Source of the DNA: Clostridium liquoris
GTDB lineage: Bacteria; Bacillota; Clostridia; Clostridiales; Clostridiaceae
Assembly (NCBI RefSeq): GCF_002995785.1
Contig: NZ_PVXO01000032.1
Span: forward strand, 56,640-120,639
Direction: 5' to 3'
Length of the DNA stretch: 64,000 nt
Shown: positions 30,541 through 38,366 of the stretch, piece by piece
How positions within the stretch are numbered: the first letter of the stretch is position 1
Layout of the letters: each line of letters begins with the position of its first letter
Program-made: the position numbers and the translations under genes
Notes under the pieces: generated by a model
Told to the model about the DNA's origin: nothing
The model's input: the letters and a program-made list of their open reading frames with translations, nothing else
The model's database searches: none

Positions 30541-31146
30541 ATGAAAAAATTGATTTTAGCTAGTAATAATGAAAATAAGATAATAGAAATTAAAGATATA
30601 TTGTCACCATTAAATGTTCAGGTTATTTCCTTAAAAGAAGCAGAAATTAATGTGGAGGTAGAGGAAGATGGAAAGACCTTCATGGAAAATGCCTATAAAA
30701 AGGCAAAAGAGATATTTGATATAGTCAGTGACAAGGATTATATGGTATTGGCAGATGATTCAGGATTAGCTGTGGATGCCTTAGGAGGAGCACCAGGTGT
30801 TTATTCCGCAAGATTTTCTGGAGAACATGGAAATACTAAAAAAAATAATGAAAAGTTATTAAGATTAATGGAGAATATAAAGGATAGAAGGGCAAAATTT
30901 ATATGTGCTATGGTATTGATTGTTGATGAAAAGAATACTATCAGAGTTCAAGGGGAAGTAGAAGGAGCAATCTTAGAGGAAGAAAGAGGAAAAGATGGCT
31001 TTGGATATGATCCCCTCTTTTATGTTCCTCAATATAATATGACTTTTGGGGAAATGGATTCAAAGGCTAAAAATTCAATAAGTCATAGGAAAAAGGCTCT
31101 AGTAGATTTGGAAGAAGAACTTAGGAAATATTTACAGGGGGAATAA
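30541..31146 (+). CDS. rdgB: XTP/dITP (non-canonical purine NTP) pyrophosphatase
   Basis: 201 residues, the RdgB/HAM1 family. Landmarks are the start LILASNNENKIIEIKDIL, the metal and base-binding segment MVLADDSGLAVDALGGAPGVYSARF (about 68-92) and GKDGFGYDPLFYVP (about 147-160), and the SHRKKAL end. It hydrolyses XTP, dITP and ITP to monophosphates to keep deaminated purines out of nucleic acids. The phosphoesterase gene starts two bases after its stop, as in many Firmicutes. Confidence 0.97.
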   Translation: MKKLILASNNENKIIEIKDILSPLNVQVISLKEAEINVEVEEDGKTFMENAYKKAKEIFDIVSDKDYMVLADDSGLAVDALGGAPGVYSARFSGEHGNTKKNNEKLLRLMENIKDRRAKFICAMVLIVDEKNTIRVQGEVEGAILEEERGKDGFGYDPLFYVPQYNMTFGEMDSKAKNSISHRKKALVDLEEELRKYLQGE

Positions 31147-31148
31147 AA

Positions 31149-31622
31149 GTGTTAATAGGAGTTGTTAGCGATACGCACAGACATACATGGATAATAGAAA
31201 GAGTAATGGAAAAACTTCAGAATATAGACCTATTAATTCACTTAGGTGATAATACACAGGATATAAAGGAATTTCATAGGTTTTATAGTGGCAGAATTAT
31301 AAATGTAAAGGGCAATTGTGATTACTCTAGTACTATACCTTCAGATATAATTGAAGAAATTCAGGGTCAGAAATTTTTTATAACCCATGGGCATCATTAT
31401 GATGTAAAGCACAGTTTATCTAGATTGAAATATAAGGCTATAGAAGAACAAGCTAATGTAGTTTTATTTGGGCATACTCATGTTTCCCAAATTGTATATG
31501 AAGATGGTATATGGTTTATAAACCCTGGAAGCCCTGTATTATCAAGGGATGGATTTAATAGTGTGGCTCTTATAGAGATAAAAGATGGTAAAGTAAATGC
31601 CAGTATTAAGGCTATAAGATAA
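31149..31622 (+). CDS. YfcE/MJ0936-family metallophosphoesterase
   Basis: 157 residues from a GTG start, with GGGGGAA overlapping the end of rdgB. The calcineurin-like metal sites are visible: VVSDTHRH (Asp, His), HLGDN (Asp), VKGNCD (Asn), THGHHYD (His) and FGHTHV (His pair). Members are di-metal phosphodiesterases acting on small model substrates; the physiological one is unknown. Probably cotranscribed with rdgB. Confidence 0.94.
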   Translation: MLIGVVSDTHRHTWIIERVMEKLQNIDLLIHLGDNTQDIKEFHRFYSGRIINVKGNCDYSSTIPSDIIEEIQGQKFFITHGHHYDVKHSLSRLKYKAIEEQANVVLFGHTHVSQIVYEDGIWFINPGSPVLSRDGFNSVALIEIKDGKVNASIKAIR

Positions 31623-31651
31623 AAAAATAAAAAAAAAGTTCAAAAATTCTA

Positions 31652-31680
31652 TTGACGGATTCTAAAATATCGTGTAGAAT
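31652..31680 (+). promoter_or_regulatory. Promoter of the tRNA array
   Basis: TTGACG (31652-31657) and TAGAAT (31675-31680) are spaced by exactly 17 bases, a near-consensus housekeeping promoter placed ~45 bases before the first tRNA. Confidence 0.88.
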
Positions 31681-31688
31681 AATCTATG

Positions 31689-31719
31689 TCGTCGGGAGTT
31701 AATAATGAATTCCCGACGA
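31689..31719 (+). other. Leader hairpin before the first tRNA
   Basis: TCGTCGGGA (31689-31697) pairs perfectly with TCCCGACGA (31711-31719), starting a few bases after the expected transcription start. Its CGGG/CCCG core echoes the acceptor stem of the following tRNA-Pro. It may protect the primary transcript or guide 5' processing. Confidence 0.6.
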
Positions 31720-31726
31720 AATTAAT

Positions 31727-31802
31727 CGGGGTGTGGCGCAGATGGGAGCGCGCGTGGTTTGGGACCATGAGGTCGCAGGTTCAATCCCTGTCACCCCGAC
31801 CA
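31727..31802 (+). tRNA. tRNA-Pro (TGG)
   Basis: Cloverleaf with acceptor CGGGGTG/CACCCCG, anticodon loop TTTGGGA, encoded CCA. First gene of the array; an identical copy lies at 32677. Confidence 0.96.
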
Positions 31803-31809
31803 CAGATAT

Positions 31810-31883
31810 GCGGGTGTAACTCAATGGTAGAGTGCTAGCCTTCCAAGCTAGTTACGAGGGTTCGATTCCCTTCACCCGCTCCA
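31810..31883 (+). tRNA. tRNA-Gly (TCC)
   Basis: Acceptor GCGGGTG/CACCCGC, anticodon loop CTTCCAA, encoded CCA. One of four identical copies in the array. Confidence 0.96.
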
Positions 31884-31888
31884 GAAAT

Positions 31889-31965
31889 GCGTCTTTAGCT
31901 CAGTTGGATAGAGCAACGGCCTTCTAAGCCGTGTGCCATGGGTTCGAATCCCTTAAGACGCACCA
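31889..31965 (+). tRNA. tRNA-Arg (TCT)
   Basis: Acceptor GCGTCTT/AAGACGC fully paired, anticodon loop CTTCTAA, encoded CCA. The other two copies differ in the 5' acceptor strand. Confidence 0.96.
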
Positions 31966-31969
31966 TATG

Positions 31970-32045
31970 GTGGATGTAGTTCAGTTGGTAGAGCGCCAGA
32001 TTGTGGTTCTGGTTGTCGAGGGTTCGAGTCCCTTCATCCACCCCA
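31970..32045 (+). tRNA. tRNA-His (GTG)
   Basis: Acceptor GTGGATG/CATCCAC, anticodon loop TTGTGGT, discriminator C and encoded CCA. The base before the stem is G (31969), giving the extra G-1 typical of tRNA-His. Confidence 0.96.
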
Positions 32046-32050
32046 GATAC

Positions 32051-32125
32051 TGGGATGTCGTCAAGCGGTAAGACACAGCACTTTGACTGCTGCATTCGTA
32101 GGTTCGAATCCTGCCATCCCAGCCA
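32051..32125 (+). tRNA. tRNA-Gln (TTG)
   Basis: Acceptor TGGGATG/CATCCCA, anticodon loop CTTTGAC, encoded CCA. The only copy in the array and the substrate of the GatCAB pathway encoded at 22880-26107. Confidence 0.96.
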
Positions 32126-32129
32126 ATAT

Positions 32130-32205
32130 GGTTCACTAGCTCAGTTGGTAGAGCACATGACTTTTAATCATGGTGTCCGGGGTTCAATTCCCCGGTGAGC
32201 CACCA
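32130..32205 (+). tRNA. tRNA-Lys (TTT)
   Basis: Acceptor GGTTCAC/GTGAGCC, anticodon loop CTTTTAA, encoded CCA. Second copy at 33091. Confidence 0.96.
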
Positions 32206-32243
32206 TACTTAAGATATTTAAGTGTACAAACAAAACAATCAAT

Positions 32244-32327
32244 GCAGGCGTGGCGGAACTGGCAGACGCACTAGACTTAGGATCTAGCGCCAATGGCATG
32301 GGGGTTCAAGTCCCTTCGCCTGCACCA
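32244..32327 (+). tRNA. tRNA-Leu (TAG)
   Basis: 84 bases with a long variable arm, acceptor GCAGGCG/CGCCTGC, anticodon loop CTTAGGA, encoded CCA. A short ACTTAAGATATTTAAGT hairpin lies just upstream. Confidence 0.96.
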
Positions 32328-32340
32328 TATTTAAAATTAC

Positions 32341-32415
32341 GCGGGAGTGGCTCAGTGGTAGAGCGTCACCTTGCCAAGGTGAACGTCGCGAGTTCGAATC
32401 TCGTCTTCCGCTCCA
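32341..32415 (+). tRNA. tRNA-Gly (GCC)
   Basis: Acceptor GCGGGAG/CTTCCGC (one G-T), anticodon loop TTGCCAA, encoded CCA. Second copy at 33297. Confidence 0.96.
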
Positions 32416-32421
32416 AGATAT

Positions 32422-32495
32422 GCGGGTGTAACTCAATGGTAGAGTGCTAGCCTTCCAAGCTAGTTACGAGGGTTCGATTCCCTTCACCCGCTCCA
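32422..32495 (+). tRNA. tRNA-Gly (TCC)
   Basis: Identical to the copy at 31810. Confidence 0.96.
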
Positions 32496-32502
32496 AAAAA
32501 AT

Positions 32503-32579
32503 GCGCCTTTAGCTCAGTTGGATAGAGCAACGGCCTTCTAAGCCGTGTGCCATGGGTTCGAATCCCTTAAGACGCACCA
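32503..32579 (+). tRNA. tRNA-Arg (TCT), acceptor-stem variant
   Basis: Same as 31889 but the 5' acceptor strand is GCGCCTT against AAGACGC, giving a C-A mismatch at the fourth pair. Otherwise a normal cloverleaf with encoded CCA. Confidence 0.93.
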
Positions 32580-32583
32580 ATAT

Positions 32584-32660
32584 GCGCTATTAGCTCAGTT
32601 GGTTAGAGCACCTGACTCTTAATCAGGGTGCCCAGGGTTCGAGTCCCTGATAGCGCACCA
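32584..32660 (+). tRNA. tRNA-Lys (CTT)
   Basis: Acceptor GCGCTAT/ATAGCGC, anticodon loop CTCTTAA, encoded CCA. Second copy at 32922. Confidence 0.96.
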
Positions 32661-32676
32661 TAAACTAATTTAATTA

Positions 32677-32752
32677 CGGGGTGTGGCGCAGATGGGAGCG
32701 CGCGTGGTTTGGGACCATGAGGTCGCAGGTTCAATCCCTGTCACCCCGACCA
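32677..32752 (+). tRNA. tRNA-Pro (TGG)
   Basis: Identical to the copy at 31727. It starts the second repeat of the array. Confidence 0.96.
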
Positions 32753-32760
32753 CAAGATAT

Positions 32761-32834
32761 GCGGGTGTAACTCAATGGTAGAGTGCTAGCCTTCCAAGCT
32801 AGTTACGAGGGTTCGATTCCCTTCACCCGCTCCA
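32761..32834 (+). tRNA. tRNA-Gly (TCC)
   Basis: Identical to the copy at 31810. Confidence 0.96.
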
Positions 32835-32839
32835 AATAT

Positions 32840-32916
32840 GCGTTTTTAGCTCAGTTGGATAGAGCAACGGCCTTCTAAGCCGTGTGCCATGGGTTCGAAT
32901 CCCTTAAGACGCACCA
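32840..32916 (+). tRNA. tRNA-Arg (TCT), acceptor-stem variant
   Basis: The 5' acceptor strand is GCGTTTT against AAGACGC, so the fifth pair is T-G instead of C-G. Otherwise identical to the copy at 31889. Confidence 0.95.
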
Positions 32917-32921
32917 AATAT

Positions 32922-32998
32922 GCGCTATTAGCTCAGTTGGTTAGAGCACCTGACTCTTAATCAGGGTGCCCAGGGTTCGAGTCCCTGATAGCGCACCA
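32922..32998 (+). tRNA. tRNA-Lys (CTT)
   Basis: Identical to the copy at 32584. Confidence 0.96.
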
Positions 32999-33004
32999 TA
33001 AATG

Positions 33005-33080
33005 GTGGATGTAGTTCAGTTGGTAGAGCGCCAGATTGTGGTTCTGGTTGTCGAGGGTTCGAGTCCCTTTATCCACCCCA
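33005..33080 (+). tRNA. tRNA-His (GTG)
   Basis: As at 31970 except TTTATCCAC in place of TTCATCCAC at the T-stem/acceptor junction, which changes one acceptor pair to G-T. G precedes the stem at 33004. Confidence 0.95.
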
Positions 33081-33090
33081 TGTATGATAT

Positions 33091-33166
33091 GGTTCACTAG
33101 CTCAGTTGGTAGAGCACATGACTTTTAATCATGGTGTCCGGGGTTCAATTCCCCGGTGAGCCACCA
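33091..33166 (+). tRNA. tRNA-Lys (TTT)
   Basis: Identical to the copy at 32130. Confidence 0.96.
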
Positions 33167-33199
33167 CACTTAAATATTTTAAGTGTATTAACAATCAAT

Positions 33200-33283
33200 G
33201 CAGGCGTGGCGGAACTGGCAGACGCACTAGACTTAGGATCTAGCGCCAATGGCATGGGGGTTCAAGTCCCTTCGCCTGCACCA
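33200..33283 (+). tRNA. tRNA-Leu (TAG)
   Basis: Identical to the copy at 32244, and again preceded by a short CACTTAAATATTTTAAGTG hairpin. Confidence 0.96.
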
Positions 33284-33296
33284 TATTTAAAATTAT

Positions 33297-33371
33297 GCGG
33301 GAGTGGCTCAGTGGTAGAGCGTCACCTTGCCAAGGTGAACGTCGCGAGTTCGAATCTCGTCTTCCGCTCCA
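33297..33371 (+). tRNA. tRNA-Gly (GCC)
   Basis: Identical to the copy at 32341. Confidence 0.96.
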
Positions 33372-33380
33372 GAATATGAT

Positions 33381-33454
33381 GCGGGTGTAACTCAATGGTA
33401 GAGTGCTAGCCTTCCAAGCTAGTTACGAGGGTTCGATTCCCTTCACCCGCTCCA
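33381..33454 (+). tRNA. tRNA-Gly (TCC)
   Basis: Fourth identical copy of this gene. Confidence 0.96.
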
Positions 33455-33481
33455 GATTAAGTTTAGCATTAAGGGCTTTAA

Positions 33482-33558
33482 GCGCCCATAGCTCAGCTGG
33501 ATAGAGTGACGGACTTCGAATCCGCAGGTCACAGGTTCGATCCCTGTTGGGCGCACCA
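33482..33558 (+). tRNA. tRNA-Arg (TCG)
   Basis: Acceptor GCGCCCA/TGGGCGC, anticodon loop CTTCGAA, encoded CCA. Last gene of the array and present once. Confidence 0.95.
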
Positions 33559-33597
33559 AAAATAATAATTAGGCATTACGCAAAGGGTTGATATACC

Positions 33598-33639
33598 AAA
33601 GCATTACAAGAATATAATAGTTTCTTGTAATGCTTTTTT
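33598..33639 (+). terminator. Terminator of the tRNA array
   Basis: AAAGCATTACAAGA pairs with TCTTGTAATGCTTT and is followed by T residues. From here to the xpt promoter (33640-33749) I see no gene. Confidence 0.9.
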
Positions 33640-33749
33640 ATTTTCCACGCAAGAACTATTTCCCACACTTTTTCCGCAATAGAAAAGCGTAACTATGCAT
33701 CTTTACAATATGGAGTTTGGGCAAATTTCATGGTTTTTGTAAATGGGTG

Positions 33750-33778
33750 TTGCTTTTTATATAAAAGTGATATATTAT
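33750..33778 (+). promoter_or_regulatory. Promoter of the riboswitch-xpt-transporter operon
   Basis: TTGCTT (33750-33755) and TATTAT (33773-33778) with a 17-base spacer, ~50 bases before the riboswitch aptamer. Confidence 0.65.
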
Positions 33779-33833
33779 ATTTATAACATATGAAATTTAC
33801 GAATAATTAATATATTAGACAACTGAATATTCG

Positions 33834-33980
33834 CACTCATATAAGCTTAGTAATAGGGCCTAAGCGTTTCTACCAGACAACCTTAAATTGTCAGGCTATG
33901 GGTGTTTACTTGGATATATTATTTTGAATATAATAGATCTATTTAAACTCCCTATGTTTACATTGGGGAGTTTATTTTTT
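33834..33980 (+). promoter_or_regulatory. Purine riboswitch (guanine/xanthine class) with intrinsic terminator
   Basis: The aptamer (33834-33904) has P1 CACTCAT/ATGGGTG, the conserved J2/3 core GTTTCTACC (33866-33874), an L3-like CCTTAAA and a pyrimidine C at 33896 at the ligand-reading position, which specifies guanine-type purines and not adenine. Departures from the usual form are a J1/2 one base short (ATAAGC), an unusual L2 (TAATAGGGC) and G in place of A just before the ligand-reading C. The expression platform ends in the terminator TAAACTCCC/GGGGAGTTTA with a T run (33944-33980). Placement before xpt and a purine nucleoside transporter fits repression by guanine or related purines. 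Confidence 0.92.
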
Positions 33981-34018
33981 ATAATAAGGATTTTGCAATA
34001 GTAGAGAGGAGCAGAGGT

Positions 34019-34612
34019 ATGGAAATTTTAAAAAATAGGATAATTAAAGATGGTGTTGTAATAGGAGATAGAATTCTAAAAGTAGATAGCTTTTTAAATC
34101 ATCAATTAGATGTAGGATTATTTAATGAAATAGGTAAAGAATTTAAAAATAGATTTAAAAATAAAAATATATCAAAAATACTTACAGTAGAAACTTCAGG
34201 CATAGGCATAGCTTGTATAGTTGCTCAGTATTTTGGAAACATTCCAGTAGTTTTCGCCAAAAAACATTCAGGAATAAACATGGATACAGATAATTATGAA
34301 TCCAATGTTCATTCCTTTACAAAGGAAACAGACTACGTCATAAAAGTTTCTAAAAAGTACATAAATGACGAAGATAATGTATTAATCATTGATGATTTTT
34401 TGGCTAGCGGTAGCGCTATGTCTGGACTTATAGATATATGCAAACAAGCAGGTACAACCATTCAAGGTGTAGGTATTGTAATAGAAAAGAGTTTTCAAGG
34501 TGGCAGAGAGTTAATAGAAAAAGAAGGAATTCAATTAGAATCTCTTGCCATTGTTGAAGACATGAAAAATGGACAAGTTATTTTTAAAGATGAAAAATCA
34601 AAAATTATATAA
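34019..34612 (+). CDS. xpt: Xanthine phosphoribosyltransferase
   Basis: 197 residues, the usual Xpt length, ribosome binding site AGAGAGGAGCAG. It begins MEILKNRIIKDG and has LKVDSFLNHQLD, the PRPP-binding loop VLIIDDFLASGSA (about 121-133) and FAKKHSGINM. It converts xanthine (and less well guanine) plus PRPP to XMP in salvage, feeding GMP synthase. First gene of an operon that continues into a nucleoside ABC transporter, under a purine riboswitch. Confidence 0.97.
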   Translation: MEILKNRIIKDGVVIGDRILKVDSFLNHQLDVGLFNEIGKEFKNRFKNKNISKILTVETSGIGIACIVAQYFGNIPVVFAKKHSGINMDTDNYESNVHSFTKETDYVIKVSKKYINDEDNVLIIDDFLASGSAMSGLIDICKQAGTTIQGVGIVIEKSFQGGRELIEKEGIQLESLAIVEDMKNGQVIFKDEKSKII

Positions 34613-34638
34613 TTATATGTTTAAGGAAGGGGTAAAAA

Positions 34639-35754
34639 ATGAAAAAATCAAAATTGCTTAGTGGTTTACTAGCGTGTACTGTACTAATCTCATCATTGCT
34701 TATTGGTTGTGGAGATAAAAAAGCTACTTCACAAAAAGCATCAGCAGACAAAAAGGAAATAAAGGTAGGTTTCTTATATGTTGGTCCAATAGGTGATGGT
34801 GGTTGGACTTATTCTCATAATGAAGGAAGATTGTATTTAGAAAAGGAATTAAAGGTTCCAACTATTTATAAGGAATCTGTAAAAGAAGATACAGCAGAGG
34901 TTCAAAAGGTAACTGAAGATATGATAAATCAAGGTTGTAATGTAATTGTAGGTACAAGCTTTGGATTTATGGATGGATTAGAAAAGGAAGCAAAGAAACA
35001 CCCGGAAGTTAAATTCTTACATTGTTCAGGCTATAAAACTTCAGAAAATATGTCAACCTATTTTGGCAGAATATATCAAGCTAGATATTTATCTGGTATT
35101 GTTGCAGGAATGAAAACAAAAACAAATAAAATAGGATATGTGGCAGCTTTCTCTATACCAGAAGTTGTTAGAGGTATTAATGCTTTTACTTTAGGAGTAC
35201 AATCTGTAAATCCTAATGCAAAGGTAATGGTTAAATGGACAAACACCTGGTATGATCCAGCAAAGGAAAAGGAAGCAGGGAAAGCATTACTTGCAGAAGG
35301 TGTAGACGTAATAACACAGCATCAGGATACAGCTGGTCCACAGCAGGCAGCAGAGGAAAAAGGAGCCTTTTCTATAGGATATAATACTGATATGAAAGAC
35401 AAGGCACCTAAGGCTTATATGACAGCACCTATATGGAATTGGGGACCATACTATGTTGATCAGGTAAAAGCAATTCAACAGGGTACATGGAAATCTGAAA
35501 GCTATTGGAAGGGATTAGAGACTGGTATAGTAGACCTTGCTGAATTAACTCCAAATGCTCCTGCAGGTGCAAAGGAAGCTGTAGAAAAAGCTAAAAAAGA
35601 TATAATATCAGGGAAAAATAAAATATTTGTAGGACCTATTAAAGATCAAAAGGGCAATATAAAAGTGGAAGACGGAAAAGTTATGACTGATGAAGAACTA
35701 CTTAAGTTTGATTGGTTTGTTCAAGGTGTAGTTGGAGAAATTCAAAATAAGTAA
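34639..35754 (+). CDS. BMP-family (purine nucleoside-binding) lipoprotein of an ABC transporter
   Basis: 371 residues with a signal peptide ending in the lipobox LLIGC (Cys24). The Bmp/Med/PnrA pattern is clear: KVGFLYVGPIGDGGWTYSHNEGR, NVIVGTSFGFMDG, KFLHCSGYKT and GYVAAFSIPEVVRGINAFTLG. PnrA-type proteins bind purine nucleosides outside the membrane. It is followed by its ATPase and two permeases, and the riboswitch upstream points to purine control. The substrate (xanthosine, guanosine or others) is inferred from context. Confidence 0.94.
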   Translation: MKKSKLLSGLLACTVLISSLLIGCGDKKATSQKASADKKEIKVGFLYVGPIGDGGWTYSHNEGRLYLEKELKVPTIYKESVKEDTAEVQKVTEDMINQGCNVIVGTSFGFMDGLEKEAKKHPEVKFLHCSGYKTSENMSTYFGRIYQARYLSGIVAGMKTKTNKIGYVAAFSIPEVVRGINAFTLGVQSVNPNAKVMVKWTNTWYDPAKEKEAGKALLAEGVDVITQHQDTAGPQQAAEEKGAFSIGYNTDMKDKAPKAYMTAPIWNWGPYYVDQVKAIQQGTWKSESYWKGLETGIVDLAELTPNAPAGAKEAVEKAKKDIISGKNKIFVGPIKDQKGNIKVEDGKVMTDEELLKFDWFVQGVVGEIQNK

Positions 35755-35770
35755 TTAAATAGGTGATAAA

Positions 35771-37303
35771 ATGGAAAAAAATATACCTTATATTCAAGTG
35801 GAGGACATTACAAAGGCTTTCGGAAAAGTAATAGCTAATAATAATGTTAACTTAACTGTATATGGAGGAGAAATACATTCACTTCTAGGGGAAAATGGAG
35901 CAGGTAAAAGTACATTAGTGAATATGCTATCAGGAGTATATACTCCTGATAGCGGTTCAATTTATATACATGGCAAAAAGATTAACTTTACATCTCCAAA
36001 AGATGCTATAAATTCAGGCATAGGGATGATATATCAGCATTTTAAGCTTGTAGATAATATGTCAGCAGAAGAAAATATGATTATAGGACAAAATACTGGT
36101 ATATTTGTAAACAAGAAAAAAATAAGAAATAAACTTTTTGATATATGCAGCAAATATGGAATAGATATTGATTTAAAAAAGAAAATATGTAACATGTCTG
36201 TAGGCGAGAAGCAGATAGTTGAAATACTTAAAGTACTTTATAGGGGTGCGGATATATTAATATTAGATGAGCCAACTACTGTATTTACACCTCAAGAAGC
36301 TGAAAAATTATTTAATATAATGTTTAAGATGAAGGAAAATGGCTGTGCAATAATATTTATATCTCATAAAATGGATGAAGTCATGAAAGTATCTGACAGA
36401 ATAACAATATTAAGAAAAGGTGAAACAATAGAAACCGTAAATAAATATGAAACCTCGCCTGAAAAGTTAGCAGAATTAATGGTTGGCAAGCAAGTGAATT
36501 TATCTATAAAGAGAAGCAAAATAGACATGGGTGAAGAGATAATTAAAGTTAATAATTTAACCGTAAAAAATGAAGAAGCTATAGAAGTGATAAAGGGAGT
36601 AACTTTTAATATACACAGGGGAGAAGTTTTAGGAATTGCAGGTATAGCAGGAAGCGGGCAAAAAGAAATATGTGAGGCTATTACTGGTATACAAGCCATT
36701 GAGCAAGGAGAAATAATTTTCCAAGGGGAAAATATTGTGGGTAAGACTCCAAGAGAAATAATAAAAAAAGGTGTTAGCATGAGCTTTGTACCAGAGGATA
36801 GATTAGGCATGGGATTAGTAGGAGCTATGGATATGGTAGATAACTTACTATTAAAATCTTATCATAATGAAAAAGGTGTTTTATTAAATAAAAAGCCTAC
36901 AGCAAAAAGGGCTAAAGAAATTAAAGAGAATTTATCCATACTAACTCCAGATATTCACTATCCAATTAAAAATTTATCCGGTGGAAATATACAAAAGATA
37001 TTATTAGGAAGAGAGTTGGACTCTAATCCTAACTTGCTTATAATGGCTTACCCAGTAAGAGGATTAGATATAAACACCTGCTATACTATATATAATTTAA
37101 TAGATGATGAAAGGAAAAAAGGAGTAGCTATTTTATATATTGGAGAGGATTTAGATGCTTTAATGCAGCTATGCGACAGAATATTGGTAATTTGTGATGG
37201 TAAAATAACTGGCGAATTAAAGGCTTCAGAAGCTACTAAAGAAAAAATAGGTTTACTTATGGGAGGGAAAAGCGAAGAAAGGGAGGAATCTAGTGTTGTT
37301 TAG
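35771..37303 (+). CDS. Nucleoside ABC transporter, double ATPase subunit
   Basis: 510 residues with two ABC modules. Module 1: Walker A GENGAGKST (about 40-48), signature MSVGEKQIVEI, Walker B ILILDEPT. Module 2: degenerate Walker A GIAGSGQKE, signature LSGGNIQKILLGRE, and a degenerate Walker B (NLLIMAYPVRGLD), as in sugar and nucleoside importers of the YufO/NupO type. Module 2 has lost the catalytic glutamate position, so only one site likely fires. It overlaps the next gene by 11 bases, indicating translational coupling. Confidence 0.94.
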   Translation: MEKNIPYIQVEDITKAFGKVIANNNVNLTVYGGEIHSLLGENGAGKSTLVNMLSGVYTPDSGSIYIHGKKINFTSPKDAINSGIGMIYQHFKLVDNMSAEENMIIGQNTGIFVNKKKIRNKLFDICSKYGIDIDLKKKICNMSVGEKQIVEILKVLYRGADILILDEPTTVFTPQEAEKLFNIMFKMKENGCAIIFISHKMDEVMKVSDRITILRKGETIETVNKYETSPEKLAELMVGKQVNLSIKRSKIDMGEEIIKVNNLTVKNEEAIEVIKGVTFNIHRGEVLGIAGIAGSGQKEICEAITGIQAIEQGEIIFQGENIVGKTPREIIKKGVSMSFVPEDRLGMGLVGAMDMVDNLLLKSYHNEKGVLLNKKPTAKRAKEIKENLSILTPDIHYPIKNLSGGNIQKILLGRELDSNPNLLIMAYPVRGLDINTCYTIYNLIDDERKKGVAILYIGEDLDALMQLCDRILVICDGKITGELKASEATKEKIGLLMGGKSEEREESSVV

Positions 37304-38366
37304 AATAATAAAAAGAAGCAAAATAACTGTAAAAAAGAATATAATGATTAGAATTTCTTCTATTGTTTTTGCGCTTCTATTAGTAGCTATTTTTATAGCT
37401 TTATTAGGGTTAAATCCTATGGGAGTATATTCTTCTATGTTGAAGGGGGCCTTTGGCTCTGCCTATAGCATCAGGGAAACTATAATAAAAGCAATTCCAT
37501 TAGCAATAACTGCACTAGGAATTTCTGTAGCCTTTAAGATGCAGTTTTGGAATATAGGAGGAGAAGGACAAATAATAATGGGAGCATTTTTATCCTCTTA
37601 TTTTGCATTAAGGTTTCCAGAACTTAATTCATTTCTATTATTAAGCATTATGGCTTTAGCTGGAATAATTGGAGGAGCCATATGGGCATATATTCCTGCG
37701 ATTTTAAAATGTAAATATGGTACAAATGAAACAATAGTAACTTTAATGATGAACTATATAGCCTTAAAATTTATAACATACCTTCAATACGGGCCGTGGA
37801 AGGATCCTAATGCACAAGGCTTTCCTAAGATATCTAACTTCAGTGAAAATGCCATTTTACCAGATGTATTTGGAATAAATATAGGATGGATTATAACTAT
37901 TGTATTAATTATATTCATGTACATTTTTATGAATTATACAAAAAAGGGATATGAAATAGCTGTTTTGGGGGAGAGCGAAAAAACAGCACTTTATGCTGGT
38001 ATAAATATTAAGAGTACCATAGTTATTTCTATGCTTTTAAGTGGAGGGCTATGTGGACTTGCAGGTATGATTCAAGCCTCTGCTGTTAGTAACACACTAT
38101 CAGTTCAGGTTTCTGGCGGTATAGGGTATACCGCAATAATAGTAGCTTGGCTTTCAAATTTAAGTTCTCCCTTGATATTAATGGTGTCTATATTATTTGC
38201 AGCTCTACTAGAGGGCGGCTCTTTTATACAAACAGCCTTTGGTATTCCAGAGTCTGTGGCATCAATAATTCAAGCCAGTATATTGTTTTTTGTTTTAGGC
38301 AGCGAATTTTTTATAAAATATAAACTTGTAAAAAATAATACATCAACATTAAAGGAGGTAGCATAG
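37293..38366 (+). CDS. Nucleoside ABC transporter permease 1
   Basis: 357 residues from a TTG start inside the end of the ATPase gene, with GGGAGGAATCTAG as the site. About eight to ten helices, with the BPD_transp_2 features KAIPLAITALGISVAFKMQFWNIGGEGQIIMGA (about 65-97) and an EAA-like loop GESEKTALYAGINIKS. It pairs with the next gene to form the membrane channel, in the YufP/NupP position. Confidence 0.93.
   Translation: MLFRIIKRSKITVKKNIMIRISSIVFALLLVAIFIALLGLNPMGVYSSMLKGAFGSAYSIRETIIKAIPLAITALGISVAFKMQFWNIGGEGQIIMGAFLSSYFALRFPELNSFLLLSIMALAGIIGGAIWAYIPAILKCKYGTNETIVTLMMNYIALKFITYLQYGPWKDPNAQGFPKISNFSENAILPDVFGINIGWIITIVLIIFMYIFMNYTKKGYEIAVLGESEKTALYAGINIKSTIVISMLLSGGLCGLAGMIQASAVSNTLSVQVSGGIGYTAIIVAWLSNLSSPLILMVSILFAALLEGGSFIQTAFGIPESVASIIQASILFFVLGSEFFIKYKLVKNNTSTLKEVA

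Noticed and set aside
32001..33379. Short frames within the tRNA array
   Set aside because: They are translations of tRNA genes and carry no protein signal.
31727..33558. Repeated units mistaken for a CRISPR array
   Set aside because: All units are full tRNA genes with cloverleafs and CCA ends; there are no regular repeat-spacer units anywhere in the window.
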